Shown: positions 8,907 through 17,045, numbered from the stretch's first letter. The stretch is DNA of 64,000 nucleotides from Microvirga sp052115485 (GCF_052115485.1 NZ_JBFRGU010000003.1:1-64000); one strand, 5' to 3'. The notes: generated by a model not told the origin, from the sequence alone. Made by a program: numbers and translations.

Positions 8907-9622
8907 CGGTCGAGAACGAGACGATAGCCGATCCCGCGCACGGTTTGCAGGAAGATCGGATTGGCAGGATCGTTCTCGATCTTCCGGCGCAGGCGGTTGA
9001 TCTGAACGTCGACGGTGCGTTCGTTCGCGCCGATCCCGTTGCCTGCCAACTCCTCACGCGCAACGTTCCCTCCGACACGTTCGCCGAGGATGTTGAGGAT
9101 CTCGCGTTCACGCTCGGTGATCCTTACCAGTTCCGCGTCGCGCCGTAATTCGCCGCGATCGAAGCGATAGGTGAAAGGACCAAAGCGGATTTGCTCGGGA
9201 GTGTCGCTCTCGATTGTTGTCGCAACCGGCGCCGAGCGTCGGAGAATGTTGCCAAGACGTAGGAGAAGCTCGCGAGGTTCGAAGGGTTTTGGAAGATAGT
9301 CGTCGACCCCGATCTCAAGACCGTTGACGCGGTCGTCCGCATCCGCACGGGCGGTAAGCATGAGGATCGGGATCTGCGATTGGCCGCGCAACGAGCGCGC
9401 GTAATCGAAGCCTGTCTCACCCGGCATCATGACATCGAGAACGAGCGCGTCGAAAACGAAGTTCTCAGCCTTGGCCCGCGCCTCCGCAGTGTTCGCGGCG
9501 GTCGTGACCCGATATCCGTTCTCGCCCAGGAAGCGAGCCAGAAGATCGCGAAGGCGACGGTCATCGTCCACCACAAGAATATGCGCGGCATGATCTGGGA
9601 TATCGACGCGAGAAACCTCCAT
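8903..9622 (-). CDS. OmpR-family response regulator
   Basis: A 239-aa protein with a receiver domain (acidic pocket near D19-D21, phospho-acceptor D63 in LVLDVMMPGETG, conserved Lys at 112) and a C-terminal winged helix of OmpR/PhoB type (ERTVDVQINRLRRKIE, then FLQTVRGIGYRL). The frame is open upstream to 9676 into the marR gene, but the ATG at 9622 lies one base after the marR stop and has a GGCGGGA ribosome site, so that start is preferred. It is co-transcribed between marR and its cognate kinase. Confidence 0.9.
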   Translation of the reverse strand: MEVSRVDIPDHAAHILVVDDDRRLRDLLARFLGENGYRVTTAANTAEARAKAENFVFDALVLDVMMPGETGFDYARSLRGQSQIPILMLTARADADDRVNGLEIGVDDYLPKPFEPRELLLRLGNILRRSAPVATTIESDTPEQIRFGPFTYRFDRGELRRDAELVRITEREREILNILGERVGGNVAREELAGNGIGANERTVDVQINRLRRKIENDPANPIFLQTVRGIGYRLVLDR

Positions 9623-9623
9623 G

Positions 9624-10154
9624 TCAGTTGGTCCCGCCAAAAACGAGGCGCTCCACATGGGCACGGTCATTGGCATCGATCAGGCGCAGAAGATAAGCGC
9701 TGATCAGGCTTTTCGCAGTGGGGTCCAGGTCGGCCATGGCACGCATGATACGATGGGTCTGCAGTTTAGAGAACTGCAGCGCCAGCTCGTGCCCTTCCGC
9801 CGTGGTTTGAAGATGCCGTTGGCGGCGGTCTGCCGTGCCGGCATTGCTTGAAATAAACCCCTTCTCGATGAGTTCCTTCAGGACACGGTTGAGGCTTTGC
9901 TTGGTGATTCGTAGAATATCGAGCAATTCGGCAATGGTCAGGCCCGGTTGACGGTCCACGAAATGAAGAACCCTGTGGTGAGCACGGCCGAAGCCGTATT
10001 CCGAGAGGATCCGGTCGGGGTCGCTCACGAAATCGCGATAGGCGAAAAAGAAAAGTTCGATCAGATCATAGGCCGGCATATCCGCCGGGGTCTCTCCGTC
10101 GAATGCTTCTCCGTCCGGCCGTGGCCGCTTCAGAGCCTGAATTGCGTCGGGCAC
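9624..10154 (-). CDS. MarR-family transcriptional regulator
   Basis: A 176-aa winged-helix regulator: dimerisation helix around residues 28-48, recognition region LLDILRITKQSLNRVLKELIEKGFI, and wing DRRQRHLQTTAEG. It heads the marR / response regulator / kinase operon and is divergent from ilvE. The 172-bp gap between them holds a TCAGCCT / AGGCTGA dyad at 10178-10205, which could be its operator. A link between this regulator and branched-chain amino acid metabolism is suggested only by position. Confidence 0.85.
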   Translation of the reverse strand: MPDAIQALKRPRPDGEAFDGETPADMPAYDLIELFFFAYRDFVSDPDRILSEYGFGRAHHRVLHFVDRQPGLTIAELLDILRITKQSLNRVLKELIEKGFISSNAGTADRRQRHLQTTAEGHELALQFSKLQTHRIMRAMADLDPTAKSLISAYLLRLIDANDRAHVERLVFGGTN

Positions 10155-10177
10155 TATCTCAAAACCTGTTTTTTAAG

Positions 10178-10205
10178 TCAGCCTTGTTGACATATCTCAG
10201 GCTGA
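10178..10205. promoter_or_regulatory. Dyad in the marR-ilvE divergent region, candidate operator/promoter
   Basis: TCAGCCT at 10178-10184 and AGGCTGA at 10199-10205 are perfect inverted arms around 14 bp. The loop contains TTGACA at 10187-10192, which has the right form to be the -35 of an ilvE promoter. The arrangement would let a dimeric regulator bound at the dyad occlude the promoter. It lies 24 bp upstream of the marR start, so autoregulation is equally possible. Binding is not shown. Confidence 0.45.
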
Positions 10206-10326
10206 TTGTTACTCGTCAAGTCGCTTCTGTGAAACGAATGAACCTTAAAAGGCACGGTGGCACATCGGAAATTTCACGGCCCCGGTGTTTCGCCAAAACG
10301 GCCGACAATCCTTAAGGAGACGAACG

Positions 10327-11214
10327 ATGTCCGCTACCCCCTTCGATCAACGTGATGGATGGATCTGGTATGACGGACAGATCGTACCGTGGAAAGACGC
10401 GAAGGTGCACGTTTTGACGCATGCCCTTCATTATGGCTCGAGCGTCTTCGAAGGCGAGCGGGCCTATGGCGGCGAGATCTTCAAGTCGACCCGGCATTCC
10501 GAGCGGCTCAAGAAATCCGCTCAGATCTTGGACTTCGAAATCCCCTTCACCGTGGCCGAAATCGATGCCGCCAAGCGCCTCGTGCTCGAGAAGAACGGGC
10601 TGACGGACGGCTATCTGCGCCCCGTCGCGTGGCGCGGCTCGGAGATGATGGGGGTTTCCGCGCAGCACAACAAGATCCACCTCGCCATCGCGGCTTGGGA
10701 ATGGCCAAGCTATTTCGATCCGTCCCAGAAGATGAAGGGTATCCGTATCGATATCGCCGATTATCGTCGTCCGGATCCGGCAACAGCGCCGTCCACCGCG
10801 AAGGCCGCGGGTCTCTACATGATCTGTACGATCTCCAAGCACCGTGCGGAGCGCAAGGGTTATGCCGACGCGCTCATGCTCGACTGGCAGGGCCGGGTGG
10901 CCGAATGCACGGGCGCGAACGTGTTCTTCATCAAGGACGGCGCGGTCCATACTCCGATCGCCGATTGCTTCCTTGACGGCATCACTCGCCAGACGGTCAT
11001 CGAACTCGCCAAGCGGCGCGGTTTCGAAGTGATCGAGCGGCGCATCATGCCCGATGAGCTCAAGACCTTCAGCGAATGCTTCATCACAGGCTCGGCGGCC
11101 GAAGTGACGCCGGTGTCCGAAATCGGACCCTATACGTTCCAGCCGAGCAACATGACGAAGATCCTGATGGACGACTACACGGCCGAGGTTCAGCCGAAGG
11201 CCAAGGCGGCCTGA
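10327..11214 (+). CDS. ilvE: Branched-chain amino acid aminotransferase
   Basis: A 295-aa fold-type IV PLP aminotransferase that interconverts Val/Leu/Ile and their 2-oxo acids. It has WYDGQIVPWKDAKVHVLTH at the N-terminus, the YGSSVFEGERAY block, the PLP-lysine region PSTAKAAGLYM and the signature ECTGANVFFIKDG. An in-frame codon upstream exists at 10285; the ATG at 10327 follows a strong Shine-Dalgarno (TTAAGGAGA). A good intrinsic terminator follows the stop. It is divergent from the marR two-component operon. Confidence 0.93.
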   Translation: MSATPFDQRDGWIWYDGQIVPWKDAKVHVLTHALHYGSSVFEGERAYGGEIFKSTRHSERLKKSAQILDFEIPFTVAEIDAAKRLVLEKNGLTDGYLRPVAWRGSEMMGVSAQHNKIHLAIAAWEWPSYFDPSQKMKGIRIDIADYRRPDPATAPSTAKAAGLYMICTISKHRAERKGYADALMLDWQGRVAECTGANVFFIKDGAVHTPIADCFLDGITRQTVIELAKRRGFEVIERRIMPDELKTFSECFITGSAAEVTPVSEIGPYTFQPSNMTKILMDDYTAEVQPKAKAA

Positions 11215-11263
11215 TCCGGGTCATTGCAGTGGTTCCAACAAGAGCCTGATCGAATTCAAAAAA

Positions 11264-11300
11264 CCCCATCGCCGAAAGCGGTGGGGTTTTTGTTTTTCTG
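11264..11300 (+). terminator. Intrinsic terminator of ilvE
   Basis: CCCCATCGC and GCGGTGGGG pair (one G-U) around a CGAAA loop and are followed by TTTTTGTTTTT. A run of A precedes the stem, so the structure could also end transcription of the convergent polymerase gene. Confidence 0.85.
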
Positions 11301-11392
11301 TTTAGCCGAGGAGATGGCCTCGTGCGACCTTCGGTTTACGGTGACGCGAAAAGAGCAGTCGCTCCCTGGTGGAGACCACGAGCCGTTTCCAA

Positions 11393-12664
11393 TCAACTGG
11401 CGCGCGGAAGATCGAAATCCTTCTCGTCGGGAATACGGTTGAAAGCGATCTTCGCTCCCACATACCCGCCGGGGATCTCTGGCCAGGGGCCGAAGTGAAG
11501 TATGCGGCTTCCATACTGGGCATTGAGTCTATCCGCGACGAGCGACAGGCTTTCCATGCGTCGGCGAAGTTGCGCATCGGCCGTATTCGAGAAGAGATCC
11601 TTCCCGATATCTTCGACGGGCTGTAGCTCCGCCAGAACGATGTGCAGGTTATTTGCACGACGAGAGGAGTATTCGTACTTCGCCCGACGAAATAACTCCG
11701 CCAGAGCGGCCAGCAGGGCCGGATCGTCCCATGTCGCCGGGAAGCGTTCCTCTCCGTGCCAATCGGCGCCCTGTCGATCTCTCAGCCATAAACCGAGGGA
11801 TCGGGCGGCAAAGCCTTCCCGCCGCATCCGACTTGCTGCCTTGGCCAGCAGGACTCGCGCGCAGGCATAGGCCCCTGGAAGGTTGCGCCAGTCGGTGGGC
11901 AGGACCCGGCCATGGCCGAACATGCGCCGCTCCGTGGCTGGGCGCTCCACCGCGTAGCCATGCAGGCCCATCCAGAGCCGTTCGCCCTCGACGCTCCCCC
12001 AGATGCGACGAGCCTCCTTTGGCTGAAGCTGCCAGAAGCCTGCCATGTCGGTCACGCCCGCGCGTGCGAGCCTCGCGGCATTCCCCTTGGCGATGCCGGG
12101 CACCTCCGTCAGAGGCAGAGCGAGAAGAGACCCCGGCAAGTCGTCCGGGTGGAGGGTCACCAACCCGTCCGGCTTATTCATCTCAGCCGCGATCTTGGCG
12201 AGAAGGTCGTTGGGGCCAAGGCCGATGGAACAGGTGAGGACAGGGCTGAACGTCTCTGCGAGCGCGTCCTTTATGCGCCGCGCTATTGCGTGTGCGTTCT
12301 TTTCTTCCGAGGGGAGTAGGGCACAGACCATTTCGTCGATGGAACAGATGCCCTTCACTGGAACGATCTCTTCCACGGTCCGGATGATCGCCTTGTGGAG
12401 GACAACATACGCATCATGCCGCGCTTCCACTAGCGCAATGCTAGGGCATAGGCGGCGCGCCTCATGTACCATCATGCCACGCTTGAGACCGACAGCTTTC
12501 GCCTCGCGGCTCACGGCAATGAGGCCCGTGTGATTAGACTTGATCGGAATGACACCGACCGGCCTTCCGCGCAGGCGCGGATCGAAATATTGCTCCGCGC
12601 TCGCGAAGAATGAATCGAAATCGACGTACAATCGTTCAAGGCCCGAGGGCTGAAGCGCTGCCAT
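11393..12664 (-). CDS. Y-family DNA polymerase (UmuC/DinB/ImpB type), SOS-controlled
   Basis: A 423-aa translesion polymerase. The palm motif YVDFDSFFASAEQ (metal ligand Asp near residue 15) and CSIDEM (Asp-Glu at 110-111) retain all three catalytic carboxylates, although Cys replaces the usual Tyr before SIDE. HhH-type residues LPLTEVPGIAKGNAARL and a C-terminal little-finger domain follow. Some Rhizobiales annotations call this subgroup 'ImpB'. A TTG at 12688 would lie inside the LexA box, so the ATG at 12664 is chosen. Two perfect GAAC-N7-GAAC boxes lie upstream, which strongly implies LexA repression. No imuA or dnaE2 is next to it. Confidence 0.88.
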   Translation of the reverse strand: MAALQPSGLERLYVDFDSFFASAEQYFDPRLRGRPVGVIPIKSNHTGLIAVSREAKAVGLKRGMMVHEARRLCPSIALVEARHDAYVVLHKAIIRTVEEIVPVKGICSIDEMVCALLPSEEKNAHAIARRIKDALAETFSPVLTCSIGLGPNDLLAKIAAEMNKPDGLVTLHPDDLPGSLLALPLTEVPGIAKGNAARLARAGVTDMAGFWQLQPKEARRIWGSVEGERLWMGLHGYAVERPATERRMFGHGRVLPTDWRNLPGAYACARVLLAKAASRMRREGFAARSLGLWLRDRQGADWHGEERFPATWDDPALLAALAELFRRAKYEYSSRRANNLHIVLAELQPVEDIGKDLFSNTADAQLRRRMESLSLVADRLNAQYGSRILHFGPWPEIPGGYVGAKIAFNRIPDEKDFDLPRAS

Positions 12665-12682
12665 ATCTTTCACATGGATAAA

Positions 12683-12697
12683 GAACAAAAATAGAAC
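12683..12697 (-). promoter_or_regulatory. LexA (SOS) box at the Y-family polymerase promoter
   Basis: On the minus strand the site reads GTTC-N7-GTTC exactly, the alphaproteobacterial LexA consensus, with an A/T-only spacer. It begins 19 bp upstream of the ATG and overlaps the -10 region of a possible minus-strand promoter (TCGACA, 17-bp spacer, TCTATT). Confidence 0.85.
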
Positions 12698-12799
12698 ATT
12701 CTCTCATGAGATTGTCGAGTCCCAAGCCTGTGAATAACGGGGAATAAATCGGGCGCACTGGGTTGATATTCCTTGCTCGAAAACGTGTTCAATCTATTC

Positions 12800-12814
12800 G
12801 AACAAAAAAAGAAC
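12800..12814 (-). promoter_or_regulatory. Second LexA (SOS) box between the polymerase and a membrane-protein gene
   Basis: A second perfect GAAC-N7-GAAC (minus strand GTTC-N7-GTTC), spacer all A. It is 136 bp upstream of the polymerase start and 184 bp upstream of the divergent membrane-protein gene, so it may serve either one. GTTC at 12787-12790 adds a further half-site. The rest of the 333-bp gap (12665-12997) shows no gene. Confidence 0.75.
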
Positions 12815-12997
12815 ATCCGCGTTTTCTCGAATTGAGCGAACGTTAATACATACTAAAGTACTTCTGTCGAAATGGTGCCGTCTTTCGGTTGGCCCTATCT
12901 GTCGTTGCGACATGAACTACGTTGGTTCAAATCGGCCTTACATCATCCATAATTCCAGAGCGCTATCCAGCTGCGAGAACCGAACCCAGGCCCAAAA

Positions 12998-13591
12998 ATG
13001 CAGAGCCACAAATCCCACTTTTCATTGAAACGCATCCTCCAAGGGCCAATCCTTGCTCTGGCGATCATTGTCGTTTTGATCGACGACGCCTTTCGCGCGG
13101 TGGTTGTCCCGGCGGTGCGGCGTCTGGCCCAGATCGGGGCGATCCGGCGACTCGAGATGCTGATCGGGCAAATGCCGGCTTATGGGATCCTGACGCTCTT
13201 TTTGGTTCCGCTCGCGATCATCGAACCCTTCAAGCTCTATGCCCTCTACCTGATGGGTCTGGGGCACATTCTGTCAGGCCTCTTCGTCTTCGCTCTTGCC
13301 AAGATCGTCGGAGTTGGGCTCGCCGAGCGGCTTTTTGCCATCGGGCGCGATAAGCTTCTGAGTATCCACTGGTTTGCCTGGTGTTTCGAGCGATGCCTTG
13401 CAGTCCGTGACGCCATTCATATGCGCTTGGAAAAAATGAAGATCTGGCAGGACGCGAAGGCTATCGTCGCCCATATTCGAAGCGGCATCGCAACGGCGAG
13501 AAACTCTTTCGCGCAATGGCGGGCCGCTCACGCGCGCGGCCGTTTCGCTGCGGCAAGGCGGAAAGTGCGCCGTCTTTTGGCGTTGTCCTAA
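12998..13591 (+). CDS. Hypothetical inner-membrane protein
   Basis: A 197-aa protein I cannot assign to a named family. Residues about 16-40 form one hydrophobic helix (GPILALAIIVVLIDDAF), residues about 58-110 two more (ILTLFLVPLAIIEPFKLYAL and ILSGLFVFALAKIVG). The C-terminal 90 residues are cytosol-like and strongly basic (AAHARGRFAAARRKVRRL). The start ATG follows a weak ribosome site. It is divergent from the SOS polymerase and shares the interval containing the second LexA box, so DNA-damage control is possible but unproven. Confidence 0.65.
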   Translation: MQSHKSHFSLKRILQGPILALAIIVVLIDDAFRAVVVPAVRRLAQIGAIRRLEMLIGQMPAYGILTLFLVPLAIIEPFKLYALYLMGLGHILSGLFVFALAKIVGVGLAERLFAIGRDKLLSIHWFAWCFERCLAVRDAIHMRLEKMKIWQDAKAIVAHIRSGIATARNSFAQWRAAHARGRFAAARRKVRRLLALS

Positions 13592-13655
13592 AAAGGATAA
13601 GCGATCCTCTTTCGCTGAGCCGAAGCCATTCCTACATGGTTGGTCTGGGAGGACT

Positions 13656-14654
13656 ATGTCTGTGACGAAGACTTTGAAATGGTATCGTAAAAGCGCAGTA
13701 GCGCTCATGGCCGTCGGGCTGATCCTTGCCGCCGGCGTCGCGGAAGCGCGCATGGGAGGTGGCCGCAGCAGCGTCGGCTCTCGGGGCGCACGCACCTGGA
13801 GCGCCCCTCCGACAACCAACACCGCACCGAACGTTGCGACCCCGATTCAGCGTTCGCAGACGCCCAACCTCAGTGATCAAAGAACGATTCCGCCGGTCGG
13901 ATCGGCCGCTCAGCCGCGCCGCTTCGGTTTCGGTTCGGGACTCGCTACAGGTCTTCTCGGAGCAGGCCTTATCGGTATGCTGATGGGTAACGGCTTCTTC
14001 GGTGGTCTCGCCGGGCTCGGTTCCGTTCTCGGCTTGCTCCTGCAGATCGGCTTGATCGTTTTGCTGGCGTCTTTCGCGTTGAAATGGTTTCGTCGTCGCC
14101 AGCAGCCGGCGTTCGCTGGTCATGCCTACACAGGCGCGTCGCCGGAAGCTTCTTCGCGCTCTATGGGTGGAGGTTACGGCTCGGCGCTGAACGGTCTCGG
14201 CTTGTCTCGTCCGCAGGCAGCGCCTCGCGGCTCAGCCACGCGCGACGAAGTGGGCATCGGCGAGAAGGATTATGCCGCCTTTGAGAAGGCGCTCGTCGAG
14301 ACGCAAGGCGCCTATTCCCACGGCGACGTCGCTGCCATTTGGCAATCGGCGACGCCCGAAATGGCAGGATACATCCAGGAGGAGTTGAACGACTACGCGT
14401 CGCGCGGCCTCGTCAATTCCGTTTCGAATGTCCGCCTTCTCCAGGGCGATCTAGCTGAAGCCTGGCGCGAAGGTGTCGTCGACTACGCGACCGTCGCCAT
14501 GCGCTATTCCCTGCTCGATGTGACGAAGGAAAAGGCAACGGGCCGGATCGTCGAAGGCAATCCGACCGTGCCGGTGGAGGTCGCGGAAATATGGACATTC
14601 CGTCGTGACCAGAGCGGCCCGTGGAAACTGTCCGCCATTCAACAATTGAACTGA
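13656..14654 (+). CDS. Tim44-domain envelope protein
   Basis: A 332-aa protein with an N-terminal signal/TM segment (residues about 10-32, ending AEARMGGG), a Ser/Pro/Thr-rich linker, a Gly-rich hydrophobic region (about 95-145: TGLLGAGLIGMLMGNGFFGGLAG and LLLQIGLIVLLASFALKWF) and a C-terminal Tim44/TimA-like domain (about 205-332) starting EKDYAAFEKALVETQGAY. In mitochondria this domain belongs to an import-motor subunit; bacterial members are associated with the inner membrane but have no settled role. A hairpin terminator follows the stop. Confidence 0.8.
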   Translation: MSVTKTLKWYRKSAVALMAVGLILAAGVAEARMGGGRSSVGSRGARTWSAPPTTNTAPNVATPIQRSQTPNLSDQRTIPPVGSAAQPRRFGFGSGLATGLLGAGLIGMLMGNGFFGGLAGLGSVLGLLLQIGLIVLLASFALKWFRRRQQPAFAGHAYTGASPEASSRSMGGGYGSALNGLGLSRPQAAPRGSATRDEVGIGEKDYAAFEKALVETQGAYSHGDVAAIWQSATPEMAGYIQEELNDYASRGLVNSVSNVRLLQGDLAEAWREGVVDYATVAMRYSLLDVTKEKATGRIVEGNPTVPVEVAEIWTFRRDQSGPWKLSAIQQLN

Positions 14655-14665
14655 ATTTAGAGCGG

Positions 14666-14690
14666 CCGGGGACCTTCCCCGGTTGTTTCG
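14666..14690 (+). terminator. Hairpin after the Tim44-domain gene
   Basis: CCGGGGA and TCCCCGG form a perfect 7-bp stem with a 3-base loop, followed by a short T-rich stretch (TTGTTT). It lies between convergent genes. Confidence 0.6.
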
Positions 14691-14724
14691 CTTCCAGGCT
14701 TCGAAAGTCGGATGCTTAAGAGTT

Positions 14725-15099
14725 TCAGTGTCCGCCGAGCGAAATCCGGGCATCGCGGGGGCTGTTGAGAATTTCGAGCAGGCTTTGCGCAATATGACGT
14801 GCTTCGTCGTCCTTCAGACGTAGCATGAAGGGGGGCATCGGACCCGCTTGGAGCGACACGACGGCAAGGCCATTCTCATCCATGCCGATGTCAATGGTGG
14901 GGGAGGTGACGTCGACGAAATCGCCCTCCGGCTCGACATCGTCTTCGTCGCTTTCGCCGATCGCGAAGAGAAGTTGGCTCACGGCTTTCACGAGCGAACG
15001 TGCCGCCTGGGGATCCATCACCACCGCAGTCGCTTGTTCGCCTTTCTTGAAGGCGAGCTGGATATTATCGCCCTCAAGCGTGACGGAAATCCCGGCCAT
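14725..15099 (-). CDS. Conserved-looking hypothetical protein, acidic
   Basis: A 124-aa soluble protein without a recognisable catalytic motif. The N-terminus (MAGISVTLEGDNIQLAFKKG) is beta-rich. The middle is a conspicuous acidic patch (ESDEDDVEPEGDFVDV), and the C-terminal third is helical (LKDDEARHIAQSLLEILN). The start ATG is clear. It is convergent with the Tim44-domain gene and divergent, over 358 bp, from cspA. No function can be given. Confidence 0.65.
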   Translation of the reverse strand: MAGISVTLEGDNIQLAFKKGEQATAVVMDPQAARSLVKAVSQLLFAIGESDEDDVEPEGDFVDVTSPTIDIGMDENGLAVVSLQAGPMPPFMLRLKDDEARHIAQSLLEILNSPRDARISLGGH

Positions 15100-15457
15100 T
15101 CGTACAAATCCTTTTCCGCGATATATGGGTTCTGTTTTGTTTCAGGGAAGGCGGTGTTCCGCAGCGGTAGTGACGCTCATGCAGACGACTTCGAGCATCT
15201 CCGAAAGACGCTCGTGAAAGCCGCAAAGCCTGATCGCGCCACTGCTTGGTGACCCTTTCCAGCATCTTAGCCAAGTGTGGATCTTGCCTTTTCTGGGGGT
15301 ATCTCTTAGTTAAATGGCATCGACATTTGGCCGGACGAATGGGCTGCTTCGCCTCTGGCACTGCCGGGCGCACGTCTCCTCTCTACCAAACTCGACCATT
15401 GACGGATCGACACTTGGCGCTCCGTCTACGTGCAAACGATAGTGAAGGGTGTTCCAG
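15100..15457. other. 358-bp intergenic region upstream of cspA
   Basis: No convincing gene. It should contain the promoter of the 14725-15099 gene (an AT-rich ATATAT patch at about 15120-15127) and the promoter and leader of cspA (TTGACG at 15399-15404 is a possible -35). Cold-shock genes often have long regulatory leaders, but I see no specific thermosensor structure that I can defend. Confidence 0.4.
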
Positions 15458-15667
15458 ATGGAAACCGGAACGGTGAAGTGGTACAACGGGACCAAGGGTT
15501 ATGGCTTCATTCAGCCGGACAACGGTGGTAAGGACGTGTTCGTCCACGCTACCGCGCTTGAGCGCGCCGGACTGCGTGGTCTGCGCGAGGGTCAGAAGAT
15601 CTCCTACGAACTTCAGACGGACCAGCGTACGGGCAAGACGTCCGCAGTAAATCTGCAGGGCGCGTAA
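15458..15667 (+). CDS. cspA: Cold-shock domain protein
   Basis: A 69-aa single cold-shock domain (OB fold). It contains the RNP1-type motif KGYGFIQPD and the RNP2-type motif DVFVHATAL, which bind single-stranded RNA/DNA. A GTG three codons upstream is also open, but the ATG at 15458 gives the family start METGTVKWYN and has AAGGG upstream. It lies 93 bp before infA on the same strand, separated by a hairpin, an arrangement that suits partial read-through between two translation-related genes. The suffix A is only by family convention. Confidence 0.92.
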   Translation: METGTVKWYNGTKGYGFIQPDNGGKDVFVHATALERAGLRGLREGQKISYELQTDQRTGKTSAVNLQGA

Positions 15668-15710
15668 GCTTTTCTTGCTGGAGGGCGGGCTCGTCTCGTC
15701 TTCCTGCAGC

Positions 15711-15738
15711 GGCCGTTCCGGTTCGGGGCGGCCTTTTT
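15711..15738 (+). terminator. Hairpin with T-run between cspA and infA
   Basis: GGCCG and CGGCC close a short GC-rich stem and are followed by TTTTTGTTG, an intrinsic-terminator form. It ends 23 bp before the infA start, so infA would depend on read-through or anti-termination, unless it has its own promoter, for which I see no space. Confidence 0.6.
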
Positions 15739-15760
15739 GTTGTTTGACGGAAGGCTTTGC

Positions 15761-16042
15761 ATGGCAAAGGAAGAACTCATCACCTTCGAGGGTCTCGTAA
15801 CCGAAATCCTGCCGGACGCCCGTTACCGGGTGCAGCTGGATAACGGGCACGAGGTGGTTGCCTATACCGCAGGGAAGATGAAAAAAAACCGCATCAAGAC
15901 GCTTGCGGGTGACCGCGTGACCGTCGAGATGTCCCCTTATGACCTAGAGAAGGGGCGCCTGATCTTCCGTCACAAGGATTCGGGTGCGCCCTCCGGCCCC
16001 CGGCCGCCGCAGCGCGGCAACCCGCAGTTCCGTCGCCGCTAA
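15761..16042 (+). CDS. infA: Translation initiation factor IF-1
   Basis: A 93-aa protein with an S1-like OB fold (FEGLVTEILPDARYRVQLDNGHEVVAYTAGKM in pieces) that binds the 30S A-site during initiation. The C-terminal extension (KDSGAPSGPRPPQRGNPQFRRR) is basic and Pro-rich; E. coli IF-1 is 72 aa, and this longer tail is seen in alphaproteobacterial paralogues placed next to cold-shock genes. The start MAKEELI is the family N-terminus. A 14-bp perfect stem-loop follows the stop. Confidence 0.92.
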   Translation: MAKEELITFEGLVTEILPDARYRVQLDNGHEVVAYTAGKMKKNRIKTLAGDRVTVEMSPYDLEKGRLIFRHKDSGAPSGPRPPQRGNPQFRRR

Positions 16043-16049
16043 GGCGCAC

Positions 16050-16081
16050 GATCCGGCGAAGGGATTACCCTTCGCCGGATC
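16050..16081. terminator. Perfect 14-bp stem-loop between convergent infA and ecfG
   Basis: GATCCGGCGAAGGG and its exact reverse complement flank an ATTA loop. No U-tract follows on either strand, so it may act as a bidirectional barrier or mRNA 3'-end protector rather than a classical intrinsic terminator. Confidence 0.6.
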
Positions 16082-16146
16082 GATCCTGCGCACAAGAATT
16101 GATTGTGCTTCAAGAAATGGGGCCGCTCTCAATCGAGACGGTCGCC

Positions 16147-16695
16147 CTATGCGACTGCCTGCATGACCGAAAGGGTGACCTGATCGGGACCGAGGTCCTC
16201 ATCCATATCACGCAGGTGCATCAACTCGGCGAGCCTGTTTCGCGCACGGTTGACGCGGCTTTTGATGGTGCCGACGGCACAGCCGCAGATCTCTGCAGCC
16301 TGCTCGTATGAAAAGCCTGATGCGCCGACGAGCAACACGGCTTCCCGCTGATCCGCCGGAAGGCGCGTCAAGGCCTTTTGCAGATCCTCGAAATCAAGAT
16401 GGGCGCCTTGAGCGGGTTGCACGGCGAGGGTCGCTGCGTACTTACCGTCAGCATCTTCCACTTCCCGCCGCCGCTTGCGGTATTCAGAGTGGAATAGGTT
16501 CCGTAGAATGGTGAAAAGCCAGGCTTGCATATTGGTGCCGGGCTGGAAGCGCGTGATGTTAGCGATGGCTCGCATCAGCGTTTCCTGCACGAGGTCATCA
16601 GCGCGGTCGACGTTGTTGGTCAGCGAAATGGCAAAGGCCCGAAGGTTCGGAGTAGCCTTCAGCATGTCGTCGCGCAGCGCGTTGTCGATGCTCAT
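16147..16695 (-). CDS. ecfG: General stress response ECF sigma factor EcfG
   Basis: A 182-aa ECF sigma factor. Region 2 has DRADDLVQETLMRAIANI and FQPGTNMQAWLFTILRN; region 4 has LPADQREAVLLVGASGFSYEQAAEICGCAVGTIKSR in pieces, matching the EcfG (ECF15) subgroup. It directs RNA polymerase to GGAAC-N16/17-GTT promoters during stress. It is held inactive by NepR, encoded just upstream with a 4-bp overlap, until phosphorylated PhyR sequesters NepR. Its operon carries a perfect EcfG-type promoter, so it is probably self-activating. Confidence 0.93.
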   Translation of the reverse strand: MSIDNALRDDMLKATPNLRAFAISLTNNVDRADDLVQETLMRAIANITRFQPGTNMQAWLFTILRNLFHSEYRKRRREVEDADGKYAATLAVQPAQGAHLDFEDLQKALTRLPADQREAVLLVGASGFSYEQAAEICGCAVGTIKSRVNRARNRLAELMHLRDMDEDLGPDQVTLSVMQAVA

Positions 16696-16958
16696 GAATG
16701 CTGTTTCCTCCGCTCCCGTCCCATCTGTTCCTGGTCGAGTTCGACCTGGTCCAGCTGGTTGATGATCTCTATGAACCGCTCCGGAACAGGGGTCTCGCCG
16801 AGCGCCAGACTGTCGTAGAAACTCTGGAGGCGCTGGCCGAGCTGGTTCTGCACGGATCGGCTCAAGGCCGGCCGCTTTTCTTTCTTCAGACTCACTGAAC
16901 TATCGTCTCTTCCCCTCGCGAAAGCGGGGGACTTCTTGCTTGGATCGCCCTGCCGCAT
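16692..16958 (-). CDS. nepR: Anti-sigma factor NepR
   Basis: An 88-aa NepR. The two conserved helices are visible (VQNQLGQRLQSFYDSLAL and PVPERFIEIINQLDQVE), joined by the short linker GETP and flanked by disordered basic and acidic tails. NepR binds and inactivates EcfG and is released by the phosphorylated anti-anti-sigma PhyR. It overlaps ecfG by 4 bp. Unlike the usual Rhizobiales locus, no phyR lies next to it here. Confidence 0.92.
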   Translation of the reverse strand: MRQGDPSKKSPAFARGRDDSSVSLKKEKRPALSRSVQNQLGQRLQSFYDSLALGETPVPERFIEIINQLDQVELDQEQMGRERRKQHS

Positions 16959-17020
16959 CGATTGCGCAACCTCCTCAAGCCTTGGCGCACCTTAAGGCGG
17001 CGCCTTTTCACCGTGGGGGT

Positions 17021-17045
17021 AACGTCCAAGGCATGGCATCGTTCC
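17021..17045 (-). promoter_or_regulatory. EcfG-type promoter of nepR-ecfG
   Basis: On the minus strand GGAAC (17045-17041), a 17-bp spacer, then GTT (17023-17021) preceded by C, which is the exact EcfG consensus form. It lies about 60 bp before the nepR start. Confidence 0.85.
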
